Shown: positions 1-4,972 of the stretch, piece by piece
Layout of the letters: every line of letters begins with the position of its first letter
Numbering within the stretch: the stretch's first letter is position 1
Assembly (NCBI GenBank): GCA_013298335.1
Contig: JAAFHI010000216.1
Span: 1 to 6,323, forward strand
DNA length: 6,323 nucleotides
Direction: 5' to 3'
Source: Actinomycetota bacterium
GTDB lineage: Bacteria; Acidobacteriota; Blastocatellia; Chloracidobacteriales; Chloracidobacteriaceae
Notes under the pieces: model-generated
Database searches by the model: none
What the model was told of the DNA's origin: nothing
The model's input: only the letters and a program-made list of their open reading frames with translations
Made by a program: the position numbers and the translations under genes

Positions 1-614
1 AGCGTCACGTCGCCGCGAAACTTGTTGACGATGAACCCCGCGAACCGGGAACGCTCATCTTCGGTCAGCAATTCGTAGGTTCCGACGAGTTGGGCGAAGA
101 TTCCGCCGCGGTCGATGTCAGTCACCAGTACGCAGCGGGCGTCGGCATACTTCGCCATCCGAAGATTCACCAAGTCGTTGGCCTTGAGGTTCATCTCGAC
201 CGGCGACCCCGCTCCCTCAAGCACGGCGACTTCGTATTGCGCCGCCAGCCGGTCGTAGGCCGATTCCACCGCCTCGACCAGCCGGGATTTCAGTTCCTCG
301 TAGTCGAAAGCCAGAAAATTCCCCAGAACCCTTCCGTTGAGAATGACCTGCGAGCCGACATCGGATGACGGCTTGAGCAGAATCGGATTCATGTCGACGT
401 GGGGTTCGATTCCCGCCGCCTGGGCCTGCGCAGCCTGCGGGCGCCCGATTTCGTGGCCGTCACGGGTCGGAAACGAGTTCAGGGCCATGTTCTGCGCCTT
501 GAACGGCGCGACCTTCAGTCCGTCCTGTTTGAAAATTCGGCACAGGGCCGCGGTCGTCAGGGATTTGCCCGCATCCGAGGTCGTCCCAAGCACCATCAGG
601 GCCTTCGCGGTCAT
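1..614 (-). CDS. cobQ: Cobyric acid synthase CobQ, N-terminal part (runs off left edge)
   Basis: Glutamine-dependent cobyric acid synthase. It amidates side chains b, d, e and g of adenosyl-cobyrinic acid a,c-diamide, using ATP and glutamine, in the late cytoplasmic steps of cobalamin synthesis. The 204 complete codons seen are the N-terminal BioD-like ATPase domain. A P-loop-like GTTSDAGKS lies at residues 10-18, followed by [10 protein letters not shown] (38-47). Other hallmarks are MNPILLKP (75-82), [10 protein letters not shown](MNL) (131-143) and [10 protein letters not shown] (166-175), then FIVNKFRGD (194-202). The C-terminal triad glutamine amidotransferase domain, expected in a protein of roughly 490 residues, lies outside the window. 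The ATG at 614-612 follows an AAGGA about 10 nt upstream and gives the standard N-terminus. The gene is divergent from the aminotransferase at 1037. I saw no B12-riboswitch signature ahead of it. The reading frame is intact, and identification is confident. Confidence 0.95.
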   Translation of the reverse strand, partial: MTAKALMVLGTTSDAGKSLTTAALCRIFKQDGLKVAPFKAQNMALNSFPTRDGHEIGRPQAAQAQAAGIEPHVDMNPILLKPSSDVGSQVILNGRVLGNFLAFDYEELKSRLVEAVESAYDRLAAQYEVAVLEGAGSPVEMNLKANDLVNLRMAKYADARCVLVTDIDRGGIFAQLVGTYELLTEDERSRFAGFIVNKFRGDVT

Positions 615-666
615 ACCAGTCAATTCCTTTGCGTGATTGTGGCCGTTTTTGGGTGTGGTGGTCCTG

Positions 667-835
667 AATTTCGGTGGCGAGTCGGGAAATTTGACCGTCC
701 GACCGCAAATTCGACCGAATCGCCCCGAAATGTAGCCTGATTGGTCCGAAAATTTGAGCTTCCGGGCCAAAATTCGGGTGACTGCCCACGAAATTGCCCT
801 GTTCAGCCAAAAAAACTGGGTGTCCGTGGCGAAAT
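667..835. repeat. Degenerate A/T-tract array with ~21-bp period (array 1)
   Basis: An AAT-centred tract (typically GAAATT or AAAATT) recurs with its AAT at 667, 688, 708, 729, 751, 771, 792 and 833. A variant AAAAAC tract near 813 fills the remaining slot. Spacings are 20, 21 or 22 bp, about two turns of B-DNA. Between tracts the sequence is mostly GC-rich and not conserved, with recurring GACCG and TCCG words. A hand count over the 169 bases gives A 44, C 43, G 45, T 37, so there is no strand bias. The array lies in the divergent upstream region, where no coding role is plausible. Phased A/T tracts of this kind can bend DNA or space protein-binding sites; neither is shown here. Confidence 0.6.
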
Positions 836-860
836 TCACCCCGCCGTCATTCATTCACCC

Positions 861-900
861 TCGTTCCGGACCGTTAGCCACCGTTCGTGACCGTTCGCCG
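861..900. promoter_or_regulatory. Four 10-bp direct repeats resembling LytTR/AlgR-type operator half-sites
   Basis: Four consecutive 10-bp units begin at 861, 871, 881 and 891, each carrying CGTT at the same position; units 2-4 all carry ACCGTT. Compared with the published LytTR-domain consensus [TA][AC][CA]GTTN[AG][TG], the 9-mer at 880-888 (ACCGTTCGT) matches at every position. Those at 870-878 and 890-898 miss only the last base, and the first unit (860-868) is poorer. The match resembles the AlgR site CCGTTCGTC. Classical LytTR sites are two repeats 21-22 bp apart centre to centre; here alternate units are 20 bp apart. The repeats lie about 140-175 bp upstream of the aminotransferase and about 250 bp from the cobQ start. 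A LytTR regulator is encoded at 3764-4489. Confidence 0.45.
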
Positions 901-1036
901 ATTTCCCCGGGACAGACAGCGCCATTTTTTCCATTCTCGGCCCATCAAAAGGCGGAAATCCCTCTTCACGGACCGTTTGGGACAGCGCAACCAGGGCCGG
1001 GGAGGAATGAACCCGAAAAATGGAGTGGATGTTCGA

Positions 1037-2158
1037 ATGGCGTTTACGATCAACCGTCGCAACTGGCTGAAATTCGGAGCTGCGTTTACAACTGCTCTTT
1101 CCCTGCCGAAACCGGCGCTTTCGGTCACCGGAAATGGGAAAAAACCATCCGGAATGGTCCGAATCTGGGGAAACGAAAACCCTTACGGCCCGCCCGAGTC
1201 CGCCGTTCGCGCAATGACGGAAGAATTGGCGCGTGGCAACCGGTACGTCAGTCCCGGCCTCGATTTCGCGCAACTGGAGAACCTGATTGCCGAACGCGAA
1301 GGACTTGCGCCGGAAAACGTCGTTCTCGGTTCGGGTTCCGGCGAAGTTCTGACGATGGCCGGCGCGGCGTTCGGGCTGGGCGGCGGAGAAATCCTCGCGC
1401 CGACGCCGACATTTGAATGGCTGATGCGGTACGCCGAAACCGTCGGCGGAAAAACCGTTCGCCTGCCCGTCAATGCGCGTCAGGAGATTGATCTTGAGGT
1501 GATGGATGCCCGGCGGACGCCGTCGGTCAAACTGGTGTACCTCTGCAATCCGAACAATCCGACCAGCACGGCGATTCCCGCCGAACGGCTTCGATCGTTC
1601 TGCGAAAGCACGGCGAATCAGGCGGTCGTGTTTGTGGACGAAGCCTACATCGAATACGCCGACCCTAAAGTGACCCGCTCGATGGTGGAACTGGTTCGGC
1701 AGGGAAAAAACGTCATCATTTCCCGGACGTTTTCCAAAATGTACGGAATGGCGGGGATGCGAATCGGGTACGGCCTGGCGCGCGCCGATCTGGCGGCCCG
1801 GCTCAGGAAGTTCCGGATGAGCTGGCTCAATCGGGCGGGATTTTATGGCGCGATTGCCGCTTTGCGTGACACGGCATTCGTGGAACGCAGCTTCCAGCTC
1901 AATACCGGGATTCGCGAAACGACCCGCGCGGAACTTTCAGGAATGGGAATGGAATCAGCCGCGTCACAGGGCAATTTTCTCTGGGTCAACGTGGGGCCCG
2001 ACCGCCGCAACCTTCCCGCCGCGTTGGCGGGCCACGACATCCGGATTACGGGCGGGACCGAGGCGCTCAGGGAAGACTGGGCCCGAATCACCATCGGCAC
2101 GCGCGAAGACATGGCCCGTTTTCTTTCCGCGATGAAAATCGTCGTCGCCCGTCGCTGA
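1037..2158 (+). CDS. HisC-like PLP-dependent aminotransferase with Tat signal peptide
   Basis: Fold-type I aminotransferase (class I/II) closest to histidinol-phosphate aminotransferases, which transaminate histidinol phosphate and 2-oxoglutarate in histidine synthesis. Numbered from the ATG at 1037 (373 aa), the N-terminus carries a twin-arginine motif NRRNWLK (6-12) and then a moderately hydrophobic stretch to about residue 28, so export of the folded, PLP-loaded enzyme is predicted. Catalytic-domain landmarks are GNENPYGPP (45-53), CNPNNPT (170-176), DEAYIEY (201-207), the Schiff-base lysine in TFSKMYGMAG (K234) with MRIGY following, and the likely carboxylate-binding arginine R350 in ARITIG. 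I prefer the 1037 start: GGAG lies 11 nt upstream and it gives a typical short Tat n-region. The ATG at 1007 is the alternative (10 residues longer), but its GGAGGA is only about 1 nt away. The true substrate is unknown. A CobD-like role, suggested by neighbouring cobQ, is less likely. Confidence 0.88.
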   Translation: MAFTINRRNWLKFGAAFTTALSLPKPALSVTGNGKKPSGMVRIWGNENPYGPPESAVRAMTEELARGNRYVSPGLDFAQLENLIAEREGLAPENVVLGSGSGEVLTMAGAAFGLGGGEILAPTPTFEWLMRYAETVGGKTVRLPVNARQEIDLEVMDARRTPSVKLVYLCNPNNPTSTAIPAERLRSFCESTANQAVVFVDEAYIEYADPKVTRSMVELVRQGKNVIISRTFSKMYGMAGMRIGYGLARADLAARLRKFRMSWLNRAGFYGAIAALRDTAFVERSFQLNTGIRETTRAELSGMGMESAASQGNFLWVNVGPDRRNLPAALAGHDIRITGGTEALREDWARITIGTREDMARFLSAMKIVVARR

Positions 2159-2185
2159 ACACGTTCCGAATTCCGGAATCAACTT

Positions 2186-2247
2186 TCCCGGCGCGGCCCT
2201 CTGGTCGGTGCTTTCTCCTCTTGGCCGCCGCAATGGCCGCGCCGGGA
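2186..2247. repeat. 13-bp perfect GC-rich inverted repeat between aminotransferase and lytSR operon
   Basis: TCCCGGCGCGGCC at 2186-2198 is the exact reverse complement of GGCCGCGCCGGGA at 2235-2247, with a 36-nt loop. The right arm ends 21 nt before the ATG at 2269, just upstream of its ribosome-binding site (AAAGGA, 2257-2262). No T-run follows on either side, so it is not a standard intrinsic terminator. It may form a 5'-UTR hairpin, protect or separate the upstream mRNA, or act as an operator. A smaller palindrome, TTCCG-AATTC-CGGAA, lies at 2164-2178 just after the aminotransferase stop codon. Confidence 0.55.
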
Positions 2248-2268
2248 CCATTCTTCAAAGGAACCACC

Positions 2269-2712
2269 ATGAAACGAGTCCATTTTCTGCTTTTCCTTTT
2301 CTTCGGGGTCGGATTTCTCTTCCTTCCGTCGCAGGCGCAGCCGGCGGAAGAAGCCGCGGTCCGGATTCCGCTCGAAAACTACATCAAGGGTCAGGCAACG
2401 GGCGATCCGGAGTACATCCGGAAGGCGTTTCATCCGGATGCCAGACTGTTTTTCAACCGGCAGGGAAAATTCTCGCAACTGCCCCTCGCCGAATTCGTTT
2501 CCCGGTTCACCGGAAAACCGGCGGAGGATGAAGCGAAGCGGATTCGCCGGATTGACAGCGTCAACGTCAGTGGCGACGCGGCCATTGCCAAGCTCACGCT
2601 CGATTATCCGACGGTCACCTTCACCGACTACATGTCGTTGCTCAAAATCGACGGGGAGTGGAAAATCGTCAACAAAACCTTTCACGCCGAGCCGAAACCG
2701 GACAAAAAATGA
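2269..2712 (+). CDS. Exported NTF2-fold protein, putative lumazine-binding family
   Basis: A 147-residue protein that begins with a clear Sec signal peptide: MKR, a hydrophobic run of about 16 residues, then a likely cleavage site near AQA/Q at residues 22-25. The mature part looks like the 'putative lumazine-binding' branch of the NTF2-like superfamily. It has an opening helix with the NYIKGQATGDPEYIRKAFHP pattern (about 37-56), a central region ending in RIDSVNVSGDAAIAKL, and the family-typical end YMSLLKIDGEWKIVNKTFH (about 122-140). The name is historical; ligand and activity are unknown for most members. The start at 2269 is set by AAAGGA 6 nt upstream and by the signal peptide; an in-frame upstream ATG at 2221 lacks both. 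Its stop overlaps the kinase start (ATGA at 2709-2712), so it is probably translationally coupled to the kinase. It may help the kinase sense an extracytoplasmic signal, which is inference. Confidence 0.85.
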   Translation: MKRVHFLLFLFFGVGFLFLPSQAQPAEEAAVRIPLENYIKGQATGDPEYIRKAFHPDARLFFNRQGKFSQLPLAEFVSRFTGKPAEDEAKRIRRIDSVNVSGDAAIAKLTLDYPTVTFTDYMSLLKIDGEWKIVNKTFHAEPKPDKK

Positions 2713-3767
2713 GCGAGGAATCCTTCGAACAGCGGTTTCCGCGTTTCTGGACACTCCAGATCGCGGGTTGGACGATCTACGCGGTGGTGATTTACGTCAC
2801 CTTCCTGACGGTCGTCCCCGAAGGGATCTTCCTGCGCCTGTGGTACATCAAGGTTTTCCGCGCCTGCACCGGTTTTGCGCTGACCACGCTGCTCTGGCTG
2901 CTGTATCGCAGGTTCGGGAAGCGGCAGTCACTGAATCGGGTGACGTGGCTGGTGATTCCCTGCTCGGTCGTAGTCGGAATTTTGTGGACGGCCATCGAAA
3001 ACGGATATTTCTCGGCCACGACCGCGAATTACGACTGGAACGGGGCATTCGTGAGGTCTCCCCGGGTGGCGCTCGATTACGCGATCACGGTTCTGGCGTG
3101 GAGCGGGCTCTATTTCGGCATCACCTTCTGGCGGCAGTGGGAAATCGAACGCGAGCGCACGCTTCAGGCGCAGGCGCTCGCGCATCAGGCGCAACTGGAA
3201 ATGCTGCGCTATCAGTTGAATCCGCATTTTCTGTTCAACGCGCTGAATTCGATTCGCGCGTCGATTGACGAGGATTCCCGCCGCGCGAAACGGATGGTGA
3301 CCGAGTTTTCCGAGTTCCTGCGCTACTCGCTGCTCCAGCGAAATTCGGCCACCGTCCCGTTGCGCGAGGAAATCGAGGCCGTCCGGAATTATCTTTCCAT
3401 CGAGAAAATCCGTTTCGAGGAAAAACTCGATGTCACCTGCGACATTTCCCCGTCCGCCGAGGAAATTCCGATTCCGGGCTTCCTCATTCATCCCCTGGTT
3501 GAAAACGCCATCAAACATGGCCTGACCAACGACGGGAAACCGCTTTCCATTACAATCAGCGCCAGAAAGACGAGCGATTCGCTGGTGATCGAAGTCGCCA
3601 ACACCGGAAATCTGTCGGCGCGAAACGGTTCAAACGGAACCGGAACGGGACTCGACAATGTTCGGGGGCGACTGTCCCGCCTGTATCCTGAAAGCCACGA
3701 ATTCAGTCTGACCGAACGCGATGGGTGGATTCGCGCTTCCATCCGGATTGAGTTGAAACCCCGATGA
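2709..3767 (+). CDS. LytS/YehU-type sensor histidine kinase, four-helix membrane sensor
   Basis: A 352-residue inner-membrane histidine kinase of the LytS class (His_kinase plus HATPase_c domains). It should autophosphorylate and pass phosphate to the response regulator encoded next. Four predicted membrane helices fill the N-terminal part: about 14-36, 46-67, 79-98 and 120-140. A charged, coiled-coil-like linker follows (142-168). The phospho-acceptor motif is QLNPHFLFNALN with H173. The ATP-binding region shows an N-box HPLVENAIKHG (261-271), a VANTG segment (296-300) replacing the more usual D-x-G, and a G-box GTGTGLDNVRGRL (310-322). The start at 2709 overlaps the preceding stop by 4 nt; an in-frame ATG at 2658 lies inside the upstream gene and is rejected. 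There is no PAS, GAF or periplasmic domain, so the stimulus probably acts within the membrane or through a partner. The 3' end overlaps the regulator start by 4 nt. Confidence 0.94.
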   Translation: MSEESFEQRFPRFWTLQIAGWTIYAVVIYVTFLTVVPEGIFLRLWYIKVFRACTGFALTTLLWLLYRRFGKRQSLNRVTWLVIPCSVVVGILWTAIENGYFSATTANYDWNGAFVRSPRVALDYAITVLAWSGLYFGITFWRQWEIERERTLQAQALAHQAQLEMLRYQLNPHFLFNALNSIRASIDEDSRRAKRMVTEFSEFLRYSLLQRNSATVPLREEIEAVRNYLSIEKIRFEEKLDVTCDISPSAEEIPIPGFLIHPLVENAIKHGLTNDGKPLSITISARKTSDSLVIEVANTGNLSARNGSNGTGTGLDNVRGRLSRLYPESHEFSLTERDGWIRASIRIELKPR

Positions 3768-4489
3768 GCCGAACCCTGAAAACGCTTCTGGTGGATGACG
3801 AACGGTTGGCGCGGCGCGAACTTCGTTCGTTGCTGGCCGAACATCCGGAAATGGCGATTCTCGGCGAAGCCGACTCGGTTTCTTCCGCCGCGCAGCTCAT
3901 TTCGGAAAAATCGCCCGACGTGATCTTCCTCGATATCCATCTGGGGAGTGAATCGGGCTTCGATCTGCTCGAACGCATCGATTACGAAGGTGAAGTCGTC
4001 TTCGTGACGGCCTTCGATGCCTACGCCATCCGCGCGTTCGAGGTGAACGCCCTCGATTACCTGTTGAAACCGGTCAATCCCGAACGGCTCGCGCGGGCCA
4101 TCGAACGGCTCGCGAATCCGGGGCCGGTTCCGACGTCACCAATGCGTCCGCTCGAATACTCCGACCGGTTGTTTCTCGAAACCGACGGGCATCCGCGTTT
4201 TTTCAAGCTGGATTCAATCGTGTGCATCACCGCGGCGGACGATCATTCGGAACTGTTCACCACCGACGGGAAACGGACGCTCGTCCTCAAGCCGCTCCGG
4301 GAATGGGAGGAACGTCTGCCGGAGAAGCATTTTCTGCGCATTCACCGCTCGACCATCGTCAATCTGGAATTCGTTGAACGGGTCGAAACCTGGTTCAACC
4401 GGTCCTATCGCGTTCATTTGAAGGGATTTCCCGAGCCGTTCACCATGAGCCGTCGCCACGCGCTGAAACTCAAGCAGAGTTTCGGATGA
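3764..4489 (+). CDS. LytTR-family DNA-binding response regulator
   Basis: A 241-residue response regulator of the LytR/AlgR type, the expected partner of the kinase directly upstream (ATGA overlap at 3764-3767). The receiver domain (about 5-118) has acidic residues D11 and D12, the phospho-acceptor D57 in VIFLDIHLG, T82 and K102 in LLKPVNP. After a short proline-containing linker (119-130), the LytTR DNA-binding domain (about 134-240) shows FLRIHRSTIVNLEFVERV (190-207) and ends with the usual GFPEPFTMSRRHALKLK pattern. Such regulators bind pairs of 9-bp direct repeats with a GTT core. The four CGTT repeats at 861-900 are therefore a candidate target. The protein is complete, with all key residues present. 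Its gene is convergent with the ADP-ribosylglycohydrolase gene, separated by the 21-bp repeat array. Confidence 0.95.
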   Translation: MSRTLKTLLVDDERLARRELRSLLAEHPEMAILGEADSVSSAAQLISEKSPDVIFLDIHLGSESGFDLLERIDYEGEVVFVTAFDAYAIRAFEVNALDYLLKPVNPERLARAIERLANPGPVPTSPMRPLEYSDRLFLETDGHPRFFKLDSIVCITAADDHSELFTTDGKRTLVLKPLREWEERLPEKHFLRIHRSTIVNLEFVERVETWFNRSYRVHLKGFPEPFTMSRRHALKLKQSFG

Positions 4490-4519
4490 ACCGGGAACAT
4501 TCGAGTTTTACCGGTGTGG

Positions 4520-4963
4520 TCACCGACAGTTGAAGATGGGCGAACCGGATGCCGACCGTCGGGAATCGCAATCCTCGCCCAAATGACCATTTTCTTCGTG
4601 AAAGGTTCCATTTCCCGGTGAAAAAGCGCCATTTTTCACTTCAATTGGACCGTTTTCCTTCTGCAAACTGCCATTTTTCCCTTCAAAAGGACCGTTTTCC
4701 TTTAGCAAACCGACATTTTCCTTGGTGAAACCGCCATTTGACGATGCAAAATCATCATTTTCCACCACCAAATCATCATTTTCCACCCGCAAATCGCCAA
4801 GCGCCGGTGTCAAACCATCATTTGCCAATGCAAAACCTTCATTTCCCTCGGCAAAAGTCGCATTGACCGGCGCAAAACCGACATTTTCCAAAGTTTGAGC
4901 AGCAAAACCCATTCGGCGGGTTGCCCGAATCGGGGTAAACGTCGGACGGTCACCCTCCGTCAC
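4520..4963 (-). CDS. Doubtful heptad-repeat ORF (147 aa), possibly not a real protein
   Basis: An open frame from a GTG at 4963, 9 nt after the ADP-ribosylglycohydrolase stop and on the same strand, so formally the third position of that operon. Residues 26-130 are 15 consecutive seven-residue units without indels, pattern xNxx[F/L/I]xx: ENVGFAP, VNATFAE, GNEGFAL, ANDGLTP, ALGDLRV, then mostly ENDD/ENG/KNG units. Asn is at position 2 in 14 of 15 units and F, L or I at position 5 in all. The short flanks (MTEGDRPTFTPIRATRR and the Arg/Ser-rich C-terminus) resemble nothing I know, and no good ribosome-binding site precedes the GTG or the internal ATG at 4912. A similar 21-bp period occurs at 667-835, where no gene is plausible, and 21-bp repeats readable as 'ENGELRV'-like heptads are familiar as spurious ORFs in some bacterial phyla. 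I think the repeat works at the nucleic-acid level, but a low-complexity protein is not excluded. Confidence 0.2.
   Translation of the reverse strand: MTEGDRPTFTPIRATRRMGFAAQTLENVGFAPVNATFAEGNEGFALANDGLTPALGDLRVENDDLVVENDDFASSNGGFTKENVGLLKENGPFEGKNGSLQKENGPIEVKNGAFSPGNGTFHEENGHLGEDCDSRRSASGSPIFNCR
4574..4888. repeat. 15-unit degenerate 21-bp tandem repeat (array 2)
   Basis: Fifteen head-to-tail 21-bp units with no net insertions. On the plus strand each typically reads as an A-tract (CAAA or GAAA), about 10 bases later an ATTT(T)C tract, then a short variable filler. The most alike units are around 4747-4788, where CAAATCATCATTTTCCACC-like copies are nearly identical; the ends have drifted further. 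The A-tract to T-tract distance of about 10 bp and the exact 21-bp period put the tracts on one face of the helix. A hand count over 315 bases gives A 83, C 96, G 46, T 90 on the plus strand. The array is therefore AT-richer than the genes around it and has a strong C-over-G bias in the lytSR direction. Units are adjacent and similar throughout, without the repeat/spacer structure of CRISPR. Confidence 0.85.
4911..4930 (-). terminator. Weak hairpin downstream of the ADP-ribosylglycohydrolase gene
   Basis: On the minus strand ATTCGG (4930-4925) pairs with CCGAAT (4916-4911) around an 8-nt loop, 43 nt beyond the glycohydrolase stop, followed by GGGTTTTG. The six-pair stem and four-base T-run are too weak to call an intrinsic terminator with confidence. 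It lies inside the doubtful heptad-repeat ORF, which would not extend past a real terminator. Confidence 0.2.
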
Positions 4964-4972
4964 TTTTTTCGA

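Larger units (their letters stand above)
615..1036. promoter_or_regulatory. Divergent intergenic region between cobQ and the Tat aminotransferase
   Basis: This 422-bp stretch must hold the promoters of cobQ (leftward) and of the aminotransferase (rightward). I could not pick convincing -35/-10 pairs on either strand. Going rightward it contains the cobQ ribosome-binding site, an array of A/T tracts with about 21-bp spacing (667-835), four 10-bp direct repeats (861-900), and a T-run at 925-930. A purine-rich GGGGAGGA at 999-1006 abuts an alternative ATG at 1007. Open frames cross this region on both strands, but none shows a recognisable protein; they are extensions or out-of-frame shadows of the flanking genes. 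Confidence 0.6.
4490..4972. other. Convergent intergenic region dominated by a 21-bp repeat array
   Basis: This 483-bp region lies between the stop of the plus-strand LytTR regulator and the stop of the minus-strand ADP-ribosylglycohydrolase. It holds a small hairpin-capable sequence (CGGTG-TGGT-CACCG, 4512-4525), the 15-unit array (4574-4888), a 6-bp hairpin (4911-4930), and little else. There is no clear intrinsic terminator with a T-run for either gene. A minus-strand ORF (4520-4963) spans the array. Confidence 0.7.

Noticed and set aside
615..760. Cobalamin riboswitch upstream of cobQ
   Set aside because: I looked on the minus strand for the B12-box and its surrounding helices and saw none. 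The start codon has only an ordinary AAGGA site ahead of it.
460..810. 116-aa minus-strand open frame overlapping the cobQ start, with a heptad-like N-terminal half
   Set aside because: Its second half is an out-of-frame reading of the certain cobQ coding sequence, and its first half simply translates the 21-bp-period array. No recognisable domain or ribosome-binding site.
887..1036. GTG at 887 as start of the aminotransferase (50 extra residues)
   Set aside because: The added stretch is Arg-rich, covers the last 10-bp repeat, resembles no aminotransferase N-terminus and would bury the Tat signal. The ATG at 1037, or else 1007, fits better.
1037..2158. Assignment as CobD (threonine-phosphate decarboxylase) because of neighbouring cobQ
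   Set aside because: CobD is related to HisC, but the N-terminal GNENPYGPP pattern is HisC-like, the genes are divergent rather than co-transcribed, and a Tat signal does not fit a cytoplasmic B12 enzyme.
4512..4525. Intrinsic terminator for the LytTR gene (CGGTG-TGGT-CACCG)
   Set aside because: The stem is only five pairs and no T-run follows, so it is not distinguishable from chance.
4574..4888. CRISPR array
   Set aside because: Units are contiguous 21-bp degenerate copies with no unique spacers of constant length and no cas gene nearby.
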